From Paraburkholderia sp. BL25I1N1 (GTDB lineage Bacteria > Pseudomonadota > Gammaproteobacteria > Burkholderiales > Burkholderiaceae): 64,000 nt of DNA. Each line of letters starts with the position of its first letter. Positions within the stretch are counted from its first letter, which is position 1. Shown here in pieces: positions 45,202 through 54,694 of the stretch. The notes beneath the pieces were generated by a model. It searched no databases and was not told the origin of the DNA. It saw only the letters and a program-made list of their open reading frames with translations. Made by a program: the position numbers and the translations under genes. The stretch spans positions 186,001 to 250,000 of the forward strand of contig NZ_PVZB01000007.1 in NCBI RefSeq assembly GCF_003002025.1, given 5' to 3'.

Positions 45202-45939
45202 ATGAACATTCGACAGCAGCAATTCGTTCGGCCTGTCGGCGCAGCGCTGCTGACGGCATCCGTCGCGTGGCTCGCGGGTTGTGGAGGCGGAGGTGGTGGC
45301 AGCGGCACCTCGATGGTTTCGATCGGCGGCACGGCGGCAACGGGTAAAGCGCTGGCGAACGCGACGATCAAGATCGACTGCGCGCGAGGCTCGATGTCGG
45401 TTGCGGCGGATGCGAACGGCAACTTTCACGCGACGCTCGGCGCCGTCATGCCATGCATGATCGCCGCGACTTCAGGCGTGACGATGCTGCATTCCGTTGC
45501 GTTCGCCGGCGGCACGTACAACGTCACGCCGGAGACGGATCTGCTGGTGTCGTATCTGGCGGCGCAACTCGGCACGAATGAAAGCGGGCTGACAGCCGGC
45601 TTCCCAGTGAACTCACAGTTCCAACAGGTGCTGGCGAATCAGTCCGACGTCCTGACTGCGCAGGCCGCGGTCGTTCAGAATCTGCGGCAGACGTACGGTG
45701 TGACGCTATCCGCGCCCAGTTTCCTCACTACGGCCTTCGCTGCCGGTCAACCGGGCGAGGACAGCGATCTCGAAGCACTCCTCGCGCGCGGCGTCATCGA
45801 CGCGAATGGCGAACCGGACACCGCCGCCGTCGCATTGATGACGTCGGCGGGGGCGGCACATCCGTTAATGACAGCGCCGAATAGCGGCACGGGCGGAGCC
45901 GGAGTCGGCGGCCTTGGAAGCATGGGCGGCATGATGTGA
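45202..45939 (+). CDS. Gly-rich putative lipoprotein, 245 aa
   Basis: Begins MNIRQQQFVRPVGAAL with a lipoprotein signal ending 'VAWLAGC', followed at once by a run of six Gly. A small Ig-like or carboxypeptidase-regulatory-like part is suggested by 'GGTAATGKALANATIKIDC' and 'SVAADANGNFHATLG'. The remainder is mostly small residues, and the C-terminus is Gly/Met rich (GAGVGGLGSMGGMM). Two Cys (KIDC, VMPC) could form a disulphide. It is likely anchored to the outer membrane, function unknown. Confidence 0.75.
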   Translation: MNIRQQQFVRPVGAALLTASVAWLAGCGGGGGGSGTSMVSIGGTAATGKALANATIKIDCARGSMSVAADANGNFHATLGAVMPCMIAATSGVTMLHSVAFAGGTYNVTPETDLLVSYLAAQLGTNESGLTAGFPVNSQFQQVLANQSDVLTAQAAVVQNLRQTYGVTLSAPSFLTTAFAAGQPGEDSDLEALLARGVIDANGEPDTAAVALMTSAGAAHPLMTAPNSGTGGAGVGGLGSMGGMM

Positions 45940-46091
45940 GATGCCGCCTGGCAGGTCAGTCATGCTCAAGTCTCCGTTTAGCGAGTCCGCCGATCTCGAC
46001 TAAACGCGCGAGCGCATCTCCGGTGTGATATTCATGCAGGAATTCGGAAAGCCGACGATTTGCCTTACTCGACCGAGACACTGTAGAATCG

Positions 46092-46250
46092 CCCCTCTCA
46101 TTGGGGAGTAGCCGCCTCGACCGCAATGCTCGAGGGTGCCCGTCAACATACTTGGTGGTCGACAGACCGCCATGGCGCGCACAGCACTATGCCTGGCAAG
46201 ACCGGTGACTCGCATTCCGACCTGACCGGGTCGCCGGAATGCGTGTCATC
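46092..46250 (+). ncRNA. yybP-ykoY (Mn2+) riboswitch
   Basis: The 5' leader of the GDT1-family gene has the conserved segments of this riboswitch class: GGGGAGTAGCC at 46103 onward, GTCAACATAC near 46141, and GGCAAGACCGG near 46195. A hairpin GCATTCCG/CGGAATGC (46212-46219 with 46235-46242) lies between it and the start codon and may be part of the expression platform. Members of this class sense manganese and turn on exporters; the gene directly downstream belongs to a Mn exporter family, which fits well. Boundaries are approximate. Confidence 0.82.
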
Positions 46251-46282
46251 GTGTACTGACTGCGCGGCCCGGCCCACAACCT

Positions 46283-46873
46283 ATGCAATCGTTCCTCGTT
46301 TCGACCAGCGTCGTCGGTCTAGCCGAAATCGGCGACAAGACCCAACTGTTGTCTCTGGTGCTGGCCGCCAGATATCGCAAGCCCATTCCGATCATTCTCG
46401 GCGTCTTTGTCGCAACCCTCATCAATCATGCTGCGTCCGGCGCATTGGGTGCATGGCTTGCCAGCGTTCTGAGCCCCTCGATCCTGAACTGGGCAGTCGT
46501 CGCATCGTTTGCCGTCATGGCCGTCTGGATTCTGATTCCCGACAAACTCGACGGTGCCGAGGCGGTGTCGACCACGCATCCGATGGGCGTGTTCAGCACC
46601 ACGGCGCTAACGTTCTTTCTCGCTGAAATGGGTGATAAGACGCAGGTTGTCACGATCGCTCTGGCCGCTCGATTTCACGAATTCTTCGGGGTGGTCGCCG
46701 GCACCACGCTGGGCATGATGCTGGCCAACGTGCCTGTCATCTACCTGGGACACAAGTTCGCTGATCGCCTGCCGACCAAAGCGGTCCATATTCTGGCGGC
46801 CATCATCTTCGTAGTCCTGGGCGGCTTTGCTCTCAGGACGGCGCTGTATCCGCACGAGCACCCGCTGTTCTAG
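46283..46873 (+). CDS. TMEM165/GDT1 (UPF0016) family manganese exporter
   Basis: A 196-residue inner-membrane protein with two inverted repeats of three helices. Each repeat starts with the signature E-x-G-D-K-T: 'LAEIGDKTQLLSLVLAARY' and 'LAEMGDKTQVVTIALAARF'. In bacteria this family exports Mn2+ and sits downstream of manganese riboswitches. The ATG at 46283 has no clear ribosome site, so translation may depend on the riboswitch fold. Confidence 0.92.
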   Translation: MQSFLVSTSVVGLAEIGDKTQLLSLVLAARYRKPIPIILGVFVATLINHAASGALGAWLASVLSPSILNWAVVASFAVMAVWILIPDKLDGAEAVSTTHPMGVFSTTALTFFLAEMGDKTQVVTIALAARFHEFFGVVAGTTLGMMLANVPVIYLGHKFADRLPTKAVHILAAIIFVVLGGFALRTALYPHEHPLF

Positions 46874-47052
46874 TTCGAAGGTTGGTTGATACGCGTGCGG
46901 CGCGCGCGTGACAAAGCGCGAAGGATGCATCGCCGAAGTATCTCGGCGTGGCGTTTGCCTTCGAAAAAAACGGCGCCGCACGGTTTCGAACTTGGTAATG
47001 GCAAGCGTGCTTGTATCGGGCGATGGGTAGACAGTCAGTGCGTGGGTCGCAC

Positions 47053-47526
47053 TCAGCGGCCCTTGTTCTGAGCATCGCCAGCGGACTGAGTCGACAAACG
47101 CAGGTAAGCTGCCGCAAGTCTTCGGATTTCTTCCTCGGACGCGTCCTCGATACCGATCAGATTGTTGTTCGCTGCCCGATGCGAGGACAGCAGTTCATTC
47201 AGCTTCAGATGCAACGCGACGCTGTCCTTGTTCTGGCTCTGCTGAATCAGAAATACCATCAGAAAGGTGATGATGGTGGTGCCGGTGTTGATGACCAGTT
47301 GCCATCCGTCCGAGTAGTGGAAGATGGGCCCTGTCACGACCCAGGCGACCACTGTCAGCACGGCAAGGCAGAACGCCGCGGGCGAGCCGGCCCATCGCGT
47401 GACGAGGCTTGCAAAGCGGTCGAACACGCGCGTTAAGGGATGACGGCCGGCATAGGCGGGGCTCGACGTGTCTGGAACGGTGTCGAGTTCGTCAGTGGGC
47501 GAAGGCGCGCCAGGTTGTGTAGTCAT
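47053..47526 (-). CDS. Low-affinity iron permease family protein
   Basis: A 157-residue protein with two membrane segments ('FCLAVLTVVAWVVTGPIF' and 'LVINTGTTIITFLMVFLI'), followed by the family signature 'QQSQNKDSVALHLKLNELL' and an acidic helix 'GIEDASEEEIRRLAAAYL'. These match the PF04120 low-affinity iron permease family; actual transport by bacterial members is poorly shown. GGAG stands before the start. It overlaps the upstream gene by 4 nt, so both are probably cotranscribed. Confidence 0.88.
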   Translation of the reverse strand: MTTQPGAPSPTDELDTVPDTSSPAYAGRHPLTRVFDRFASLVTRWAGSPAAFCLAVLTVVAWVVTGPIFHYSDGWQLVINTGTTIITFLMVFLIQQSQNKDSVALHLKLNELLSSHRAANNNLIGIEDASEEEIRRLAAAYLRLSTQSAGDAQNKGR

Positions 47527-47789
47527 GAGCGGCTCCAGAAGGTTGGCGTGTCTTCCCCCTCCGCAAACTTCATGCCGCTTTCGTTGAGACGTTCTGCAAC
47601 GACAGAGATGCCCTTTGGCATCAATCGTTCGGTTTCATCTGCATCCGAGCGAATTGCGAATCGGCAACCGACCTTGTAGTTCTTACCCGGCGACCGCGAC
47701 TCACAAATGCCCATAACGACGGGATTACCTGACGGCTGATCAAAGCGAGCATACAGAGTCCGGCACCTGCCGACGACCGTAGTGTCCAC
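47523..47789 (-). CDS. Hypothetical protein, 88 aa
   Basis: Starts at a GTG and reads MDTTVVGRCRTLYARFD, with a mixed alpha/beta look ('NPVVMGICESRSPGKNYKVG') and no signal peptide. Its stop codon overlaps the start of the iron-permease-like gene (ATGA), which is the best evidence that it is translated. No family is recognised. The ribosome site is weak. Confidence 0.55.
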   Translation of the reverse strand: MDTTVVGRCRTLYARFDQPSGNPVVMGICESRSPGKNYKVGCRFAIRSDADETERLMPKGISVVAERLNESGMKFAEGEDTPTFWSRS

Positions 47790-47832
47790 GCCGCAAAACT
47801 ATCACTCTGCCCTTATCGATTTCTTGCGAGCG

Positions 47833-48147
47833 TCATGCTCTGCCTTCGCGATATTCGGCACGCACCCCGGCGGGCAGCCATGGCTCTTTGTGGCAACACC
47901 AAAGCTCGTAGCTCGGCTCATACAGGCCCACACGGTCAAAGGCTCCAAGCGGAAGATCCAGTTCGTCGCTGTCGTTGCTTTCCATGAAAGCGACCGACCC
48001 GCATGTCGGGCAAAAATGCCTTCGCGCCCCGGGCGAACTTTGCCACGCCTGTGTAGAACCGGACAACTCCACAGCGCCTCGTTCGAACATGGCGTATCCG
48101 CCAAACACGTTGCCATGTATTCGCGGACATGTCCTGCCGCATGGCAA
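47833..48147 (-). pseudogene. GFA/CENP-V-type glutathione-dependent enzyme, N-terminally truncated remnant
   Basis: The frame encodes the body of a GFA-domain protein: 'RIHGNVFGGYAMFERGAVE', 'SPGARRHFCPTCGSVAFM' (the CxxC zinc site) and 'YEPSYELWCCHKEPWL'. The family should start with a CxC zinc motif about 30-40 residues earlier (a CHCGAVRY-like segment), which is missing. At the expected HCxxCR motif the sequence reads CGRTCPRIHG, and an extra T would restore HCGRTC. The remnant starts 8 nt from the end of the DUF1810 gene, so a deletion has probably removed the promoter and 5' end. Confidence 0.7.
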
Positions 48148-48154
48148 CCGCCTG

Positions 48155-48574
48155 CTAGACGCGCTCCAACGTTAGCGGATCGCGTTGGCCGTGGAAATAC
48201 TTCCTGAGTGCTTCAGCAAAAGGCTCTTTGTCGATCGCCGCATGGTCGAACAGCGTCATCGACGAGTGAAACTTCAGGTAATCCGGATACCCGAAAATGT
48301 CCTCTATCGAACGGCCTTCGACAAGGTTGACGTACTGCGTCGTTTGCCTCAGGCGTTCACCCAGTACTGGATGGCGCAAGTAAGCATCGGCCTCGGCCAG
48401 CGACGAAATCGCGAACCTTTGCGCCGTCGCACTCGTTCCAAGCCCCTCGATCTGTGGAAATACAAACCACATCCAATGGCTTCGCTTGCGCCCGTCGCGC
48501 AGTTCGGCACAGACCTGTGCATAGAGCGGATCCTGTGCGTCGATAAAGCGCTGAAGCTTGAAAGGGTCGTCCAT
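48155..48574 (-). CDS. DUF1810 family protein
   Basis: A 139-residue cytoplasmic protein. Family hallmarks are 'DPFKLQRFIDAQDPLYAQV', 'KRSHWMWFVFPQIEGLG' and 'YLRHPVLGERLRQTTQ', ending with 'HSSMTLFDHA'. The function of DUF1810 proteins is unknown; distant ties to NADAR-like and macrodomain-linked families have been suggested. GGAGAG precedes the start. It looks intact although flanked on both sides by remnants. Confidence 0.88.
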   Translation of the reverse strand: MDDPFKLQRFIDAQDPLYAQVCAELRDGRKRSHWMWFVFPQIEGLGTSATAQRFAISSLAEADAYLRHPVLGERLRQTTQYVNLVEGRSIEDIFGYPDYLKFHSSMTLFDHAAIDKEPFAEALRKYFHGQRDPLTLERV

Positions 48575-48680
48575 TTCGCTCTCCGTTCACACTGAGTAGA
48601 ACCCACGTGTCAATGTCGACGTCGCCAAGCTGCAGCTCGATTGAAACGCCCGCCACCGCCGCGCGTGGTCGCCGCGTTCA

Positions 48681-48830
48681 CTAGCCATAAACGTCGAAGT
48701 CAAAATACTTCTTCGCAATCCCGTCGTCCGTGCCGTCCGCGCGCGTGTCGGCGATCACCTTGCCGATTTTATCCTTCGGATCGATGTCCTCGTTGCGCAA
48801 AACCGATTTCGGCGCCCCTGATCGCTCGCG
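48681..48830 (-). pseudogene. Remnant of an amino-acid ABC transporter substrate-binding protein (C-terminus)
   Basis: The last 35 codons read 'DKIGKVIADTRADGTDDG' then 'IAKKYFDFDVYG' and stop, which is the usual end of SBP_bac_3 (His/Lys/Arg-binding) proteins. Upstream, a shift of frame is needed to continue the match (an 'AEIGFAQRG' stretch resembling the GxGxRKGD loop), and the rest of the gene is gone. It lies between a LysR gene and DUF1810. Confidence 0.6.
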
Positions 48831-48849
48831 TCGACACCGAAGCGCACGG

Positions 48850-49785
48850 TCAGCGGAGCGCGTGCAGTTCGGACGGCTCGAAATAGAAATTCGTGTTCCC
48901 CGCAAGGCGCGCGACCATGAAGTCGATAAATGTCCTCACACGCAACGGCTGCTCGGTCCGATGGCGATAGTAGATATAGACCGCCTCGCGCTGCGTGACG
49001 TGTTGGACCAGCAACGGAACCAGTTGGCCGCTTCTGATCGGCGCGGTGGCTGAAAAGCTGCCGAGCTGACCAATGGCGGATCCGGCGATCACGGCAGCCG
49101 TTTCGGCGTCGGTGTCGTTGACGCACAAAGTCGTTGCCATGTCGCGATAAACGATTTCATCCCCGATCAGGAATTCCCACGGGGCCTGCTTGCCTGTATT
49201 CGCGCGCCGGTATCCCGTGCAGCGGTGACCGTCGAGTTCGTCGATCGTGCGCGGCGCGCCATGGCGCTCGATATAAGCGGGTGACGCGCAGACGATCAAC
49301 TGAATCGGCAGGAGCCGGCGCGCGATGCTGCCGCCGGACGGCGGAGACCCGCCACGAAAGCCCACATCGGCACGTTCGCCGATGAGGTCGGTGAAGCGGT
49401 CGTCGAATTGCACATCGAGCTGGACGTTTGGATGCAGTTCGGCGAATTCCAGAAAGTAAGGCCACAGCACTACGTGCCCCATTGCCCTTGGCGCGCTCAC
49501 GCGAAGCGGCCCCGCAATTTCGGCTTTCGAGCGGCGCGCGTCGTCGAGTGCGGACGACAGGACCGCCAGCGCGGGCGTCACCGTGTCGAACAGGCCTTGC
49601 CCCTCCTCGGTGAGACTCAGCTTGCGCGTGGTCCGATGAAACAGCCGCACGCCGAGCTTCTTTTCCAGTTGCATCACAGCGTGACTCGCGGCCTGCGGGG
49701 AGATGCCCTGCTCCACGGCCGCCTTGCGCAGGCTGCCGAGCGCCGCCGCCCGGGTGAATATGGTGATCGCGCGAACTTCGTTCAC
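48850..49785 (-). CDS. LysR-family transcriptional regulator
   Basis: A 311-residue regulator of the CrgA/AaeR-like branch. HTH 'GSLRKAAVEQGISPQAASHA', then 'LGVRLFHRTTRKLSLTEEG', and the effector domain with 'DVGFRGGSPPSGGSIARRLL' and 'VYIYYRHRTEQPLRVRTFID'. It starts with GTG at 49785 and is divergent from the SDR gene at 49903, which is its likely target. Confidence 0.9.
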   Translation of the reverse strand: MNEVRAITIFTRAAALGSLRKAAVEQGISPQAASHAVMQLEKKLGVRLFHRTTRKLSLTEEGQGLFDTVTPALAVLSSALDDARRSKAEIAGPLRVSAPRAMGHVVLWPYFLEFAELHPNVQLDVQFDDRFTDLIGERADVGFRGGSPPSGGSIARRLLPIQLIVCASPAYIERHGAPRTIDELDGHRCTGYRRANTGKQAPWEFLIGDEIVYRDMATTLCVNDTDAETAAVIAGSAIGQLGSFSATAPIRSGQLVPLLVQHVTQREAVYIYYRHRTEQPLRVRTFIDFMVARLAGNTNFYFEPSELHALR

Positions 49786-49813
49786 TGGAGACCCGCATTC
49801 GCAAATTAAAGTT

Positions 49814-49832
49814 GATTATCAGTCTAGCAATC
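49814..49832. promoter_or_regulatory. Candidate LysR box (GATT-N11-AATC)
   Basis: GATT and AATC are inverted with an 11-bp spacer, the T-N11-A form of LysR binding sites. It lies 28 nt upstream of the LysR start and about 70 nt upstream of the divergent SDR start. Confidence 0.45.
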
Positions 49833-49902
49833 TACGCCTAGTTCGTGCGAATCGATGCTCCTATGATCCGTTCACACCCACCCCGAACGCAGGAGAAACA
49901 TC

Positions 49903-50760
49903 ATGGTCGCGCTTACGAAAAACAGCTTCAAACGTGTCTGGTTCATCACGGGCGCGTCGCGCGGCTTTGGCGCGCTGATCGCCGAAGCGGCACTGGCTGA
50001 CGGCAATGCGGTGGTTGCCGCCGGCCGCAATGTCGCGGCGATCGTCGAGCGCCTCGGCGACTCGCCGGCGCTGCTGCCCGTGGCGCTGGACGTCACGGAC
50101 CAGGCGCAGGCGAAAGCCGCGGTTCAAGCCGCGCTCGACACATTCGGCCGCATCGACGTTCTGATCAACAACGCGGGATTCGGCCTGCTCGGCGCGATCG
50201 AGGAGTCCACCGACGCGGACGTGCGCCGCATGTACGACACCAACGTGTTCGGGCTGCTGAGCGTCACGCGTGCCGTGCTGCCGGCGATGCGCTCGCAGCG
50301 CGGCGGGCACGTCATCAATATGTCGTCGGTCGGCGGCTACCGGTCCGCCGCGGGATTCGGTGCGTACTGTTCGACGAAGTTCGCGGTCGAAGGCCTGACC
50401 GAAGCGCTGTACGCCGAATTGAAACCGCTCGGCATTCACGCGACGGTCGTCGAACCGGGTTACTTCCGGACTGACTTTCTCGATGCGTCATCCCTCGTCG
50501 TCGCGCGCGAGGTCATTGCGGACTACGACGCGACATCGGGCCATGTGCGCCGTCTCGCAGCCGACATGAATCACAACCAGCCGGGCAATCCCGCGAAGCT
50601 CGCCGCGGCGATGCTCGAACTGGTCGATGCGCAAACGCCGCCACTGCGTCTGCCGCTCGGCACGGACACGCTGAAGGCCATCGCCGAGAAGAATGCTTAT
50701 GTCGAGCAGGAAACCGAAGCCTGGAAGGCGCTGGCGGCATCGACTGACTTCAGCGCCTGA
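49903..50760 (+). CDS. Short-chain dehydrogenase/reductase
   Basis: A 285-residue classical SDR. NAD(P) motif 'FITGASRGFGALIAEAALAD', 'IDVLINNAGFGLLGAIEEST', catalytic Ser in 'HVINMSSVGGYRSAAG' and 'YCSTKFAVEGLTEAL' (YxxxK). AGGAG precedes ATG. It is of the same subfamily as the enzyme at 19993 (matching VEPGYFRTDF and PGSFRTDW segments and ending in ASTDF). Regulated probably by the divergent LysR protein. Substrate unknown. Confidence 0.9.
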   Translation: MVALTKNSFKRVWFITGASRGFGALIAEAALADGNAVVAAGRNVAAIVERLGDSPALLPVALDVTDQAQAKAAVQAALDTFGRIDVLINNAGFGLLGAIEESTDADVRRMYDTNVFGLLSVTRAVLPAMRSQRGGHVINMSSVGGYRSAAGFGAYCSTKFAVEGLTEALYAELKPLGIHATVVEPGYFRTDFLDASSLVVAREVIADYDATSGHVRRLAADMNHNQPGNPAKLAAAMLELVDAQTPPLRLPLGTDTLKAIAEKNAYVEQETEAWKALAASTDFSA

Positions 50761-50779
50761 TGCCTGAAGGTCAGATCGA

Positions 50780-51637
50780 TCACAGCAACGGCAGCGTCAG
50801 CCGGATGTGCTCCGCGAATGCCGTGACCAGATGGGCCGGACGCTTGCGTTCGAACTTCAGCGTAATGCCTACAGTGGGCAAAGGCGGCAGCGCGGGGTCG
50901 CCATTGAGTATGGAGAGATCCGGGGCGACGGCAGTCTGCGTGATGACGGCGACGGCCTGCCCGGAGCGCACCAGCGCCGTGAGGCCGGCAAGACTGCTGC
51001 TCGCATACGCGATGCGGTACGCCCGGCCCGCGCGTTGCAGCGCTTCGCAGGCCGCCACATGGTCGAGCGTGTCCGGATCGGAAAGCGCCAGCGGCAACGG
51101 GTCGAAGCTCGCGCAATCCAGTCCCGGATAGCCGACCCAGACGAGCGGCACACGGCGAATGATGTCGTCGCTCGGGGCGCCTTCAGGCAACGAGATCATG
51201 GCAAGGTCCAGCGCACGCATCTCCAGTTGTTCGAGCAAGCGCGGCGTCGGTGCGCAAATCACCTCGACCAGTGCATGCGGATGCCGGCTCGAAAACTGAC
51301 GCAGCAAATGCGGCAGGAAAACGGCGGCGTAGTCGTCCGGGCAGCCGAAGCGGATCGTGCCCGACAGCCCTTTGCCGGACAGATCGGCCATCGCCTCGTC
51401 ATGCAGCCGCAGAATGCGTTGGGCGTGGATCAGCAGGCGTTCGCCGGGATTTGTCAGCACGACCCCACGACCCGTGCGCTGGAACAACGGCTGATCGACG
51501 ATTTCTTCGAGGCGCTTCATCTGCTGACTCAGCGCCGACTGGGTCCGGCCGATCCGGTTCGCCGCGCGACTGAGCGCCCGAACTTCGGCGACAACGGTAA
51601 AAGAACGCAGTAGATCGATTTCGAGTGAAAGGCTCAA
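50780..51637 (-). CDS. dgdR: LysR-family regulator of dialkylglycine decarboxylase
   Basis: A 285-residue LysR protein. HTH 'RALSRAANRIGRTQSALSQQ', wing 'LFQRTGRGVVLTNPGERLL', effector domain 'GTIRFGCPDDYAAVFLPHLL'. It is divergent from dgdA with about 100 nt between starts, matching the dgdR-dgdA arrangement known in Burkholderia cepacia, where DgdR controls the decarboxylase in response to 2-methylalanine. The only start giving this N-terminus is TTG at 51637, with a weak ribosome site, which would keep expression low. Confidence 0.82.
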   Translation of the reverse strand: MSLSLEIDLLRSFTVVAEVRALSRAANRIGRTQSALSQQMKRLEEIVDQPLFQRTGRGVVLTNPGERLLIHAQRILRLHDEAMADLSGKGLSGTIRFGCPDDYAAVFLPHLLRQFSSRHPHALVEVICAPTPRLLEQLEMRALDLAMISLPEGAPSDDIIRRVPLVWVGYPGLDCASFDPLPLALSDPDTLDHVAACEALQRAGRAYRIAYASSSLAGLTALVRSGQAVAVITQTAVAPDLSILNGDPALPPLPTVGITLKFERKRPAHLVTAFAEHIRLTLPLL

Positions 51638-51658
51638 GGTATTAGGCCCGCTTCTATC

Positions 51659-53043
<1,385 letters not shown>

Positions 53044-53231
53044 GTCAGCGCCTTCTGGATCCGGTCGGATCCGGGCTCGAGGTCGCGGCCACCTCGTAGT
53101 AACGGCGGTCGGCTAAACCGCCGCTTCCCGATAGTTGCTGTACTTCGACATCTGCCCGATCCCCGGATTGAAGCAGTTGCAATTCACTCGCACCCTTCCG
53201 AGCCGACGCTCACACGCATCCGCCAATCTGG

Positions 53232-53702
53232 CTATCGCGGCGGATGCGCACCGCCCGGCGCCGGTTGCCGCACCACGAGAACCGGGATCGAACTGTGCGT
53301 CAGGACCTTCTGGGTTTCGCTGCCGAGCAAAAACGCCCTCATCCCGCTTCGACCGTGCGACGCCATGACAATGAGATCGCAGTTCTGTTGCGTTGCAACG
53401 CTGATAATCGCTTCGTAGGGATGGGCGCGACCTTCGGAAACCGTATTGCACACCACACCGACTTGCGCGGCCGCTTTTTTCACAACGCCGAGGTAATCCT
53501 CCGCGCGCTGTCGCGCGGTCTGAATGATGCGATCCTCGTTGTCGGCAATCATCTCCGTGCCATACGCGAGGACGTGAAACTCCGGAATGACGTGGAGGCC
53601 CGTGACCGTGGCTCCGCTTTCCGCGGCGAGCGTTACCGTCATCTGAATGGCGGCCTCGGAAAGCGGCGAGCCGTCGGTCGGCACCAGCAGATGCTTGAAC
53701 AT
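53232..53702 (-). CDS. Universal stress protein (UspA family)
   Basis: A 156-residue protein with one Usp domain. N-terminal 'FKHLLVPTDGSPLSEAAIQM' and the ATP-binding motif G-x2-G-x9-G-S ('HGRSGMRAFLLGSETQKVL') indicate a nucleotide-binding member. GGGGGAG before the ATG is a strong ribosome site. It leads a set of small minus-strand stress-type genes. The stretch 53044-53231 to the dgdA stop holds no recognised gene. Confidence 0.93.
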   Translation of the reverse strand: MFKHLLVPTDGSPLSEAAIQMTVTLAAESGATVTGLHVIPEFHVLAYGTEMIADNEDRIIQTARQRAEDYLGVVKKAAAQVGVVCNTVSEGRAHPYEAIISVATQQNCDLIVMASHGRSGMRAFLLGSETQKVLTHSSIPVLVVRQPAPGGAHPPR

Positions 53703-53918
53703 ATGTTTCTCCCCCGCGACCCGGTCCAGCTCGCGTCGAAATCCTGCCCGGCGCCTCTGCCACCTGAACCCGGCGAACCTGAATCAGAGGCGCCTTCTTA
53801 AGTATAGTCACCTCGCTCGCAGGCACTGCGTGCCGCCCAAAATGAATCTGGCCGTCACGTCATGAAGGTTCGTTGCTCAGTTCGAACATCGGAATCCATG
53901 TGACTCCCCGCCCCCTCG

Positions 53919-54128
53919 TTAGCGGTCTTCCGTCAGCCCTTTCAGATAGGCTTCGCCGGCATCTTGGGCGGCAGCGCGCATGGCGAACGTGTCGTCGGAC
54001 ACCATCGACCGTTTGACCTTTTGCGCGGCGAAGTCGACGAGCGTAATCACCCAGACAAACTCGCCGCCCTGCTCGGCTGTTTGAACGAACGCGCGCACAT
54101 CTTCGCTGTCGTTTGCTTTTGTGCTCAT
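53919..54128 (-). CDS. Small conserved-looking protein, 69 aa
   Basis: MSTKANDSEDVRAF opens a small soluble protein with 'GGEFVWVITLVDFAAQKVKR' and ends 'AAAQDAGEAYLKGLTEDR'. AGGAGA is an excellent ribosome site, which supports real translation. No family is recognised; it is mixed beta-alpha, like small stress-related Burkholderiales proteins. Confidence 0.7.
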   Translation of the reverse strand: MSTKANDSEDVRAFVQTAEQGGEFVWVITLVDFAAQKVKRSMVSDDTFAMRAAAQDAGEAYLKGLTEDR

Positions 54129-54190
54129 TGTGATCTCCTGAAAAAGAGTCGCGGAAAGAGAACGGCTCACGGGCCGTATGACTGACTGTC

Positions 54191-54484
54191 TTATGGAAGT
54201 TTGCCGATAATCGCGCTGCATTCGTCCTTCGTGAAAGCGCGCAGTGTTTGCGTGCGGACATTGCCTGCCGATCCCAGCGCGTAGCCGAATGCCGCGAAGC
54301 TTTGCTCATCCGGTGCGTCGATGACCGTGACGATGTCGTATTTGCCCACCGTCCAGTAGATCTCCTTCATTTCACAGCCGAAGGTCCTGGCCAACTCCGC
54401 CGCCTGACCGGCACGCTGCGGACTGTTTTTGATGTTGCGTATGCCCTGATCGGTGAATTGTGCAAGAACCACATAGGTCGCCAT
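54191..54484 (-). CDS. GYD-domain protein
   Basis: A 97-residue ferredoxin-like-fold protein. 'MATYVVLAQFTDQGIRNIKN' and 'EIYWTVGKYDIVTVIDAPDE' are the landmarks of the GYD domain family, named for the Gly-x-Tyr-Asp motif (GKYD here). Function is unknown, possibly a small ligand- or metal-binding dimer. AAGGAGA precedes ATG 54484. It lies upstream of the 69-aa gene on the same strand. Confidence 0.9.
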   Translation of the reverse strand: MATYVVLAQFTDQGIRNIKNSPQRAGQAAELARTFGCEMKEIYWTVGKYDIVTVIDAPDEQSFAAFGYALGSAGNVRTQTLRAFTKDECSAIIGKLP

Positions 54485-54694
54485 GACGATTCTCCTTACC
54501 AATAGCTCAATACCTCGAATTGCGTTGTCTACGCGCAAGCTCGACCGCGAACGCGGCTGCGATCGTGTTGCCCGAAGGCGTTCTGCGCGTAACCTGATTC
54601 TATGCAATGGAATCGCGTGCCACTGTCTGTTTGACTCGATGAGCGCGTGGCGCGGCAGACACGTCCGCTCTCCCCTCGGCTATGAGCCGCCCAT

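Noticed and set aside
53113..53190. A short minus-strand peptide ending GIGQMSKYSNYREAAV
   Set aside because: It looks protein-like, but no start, ribosome site or family could be identified; too short to support as a gene.
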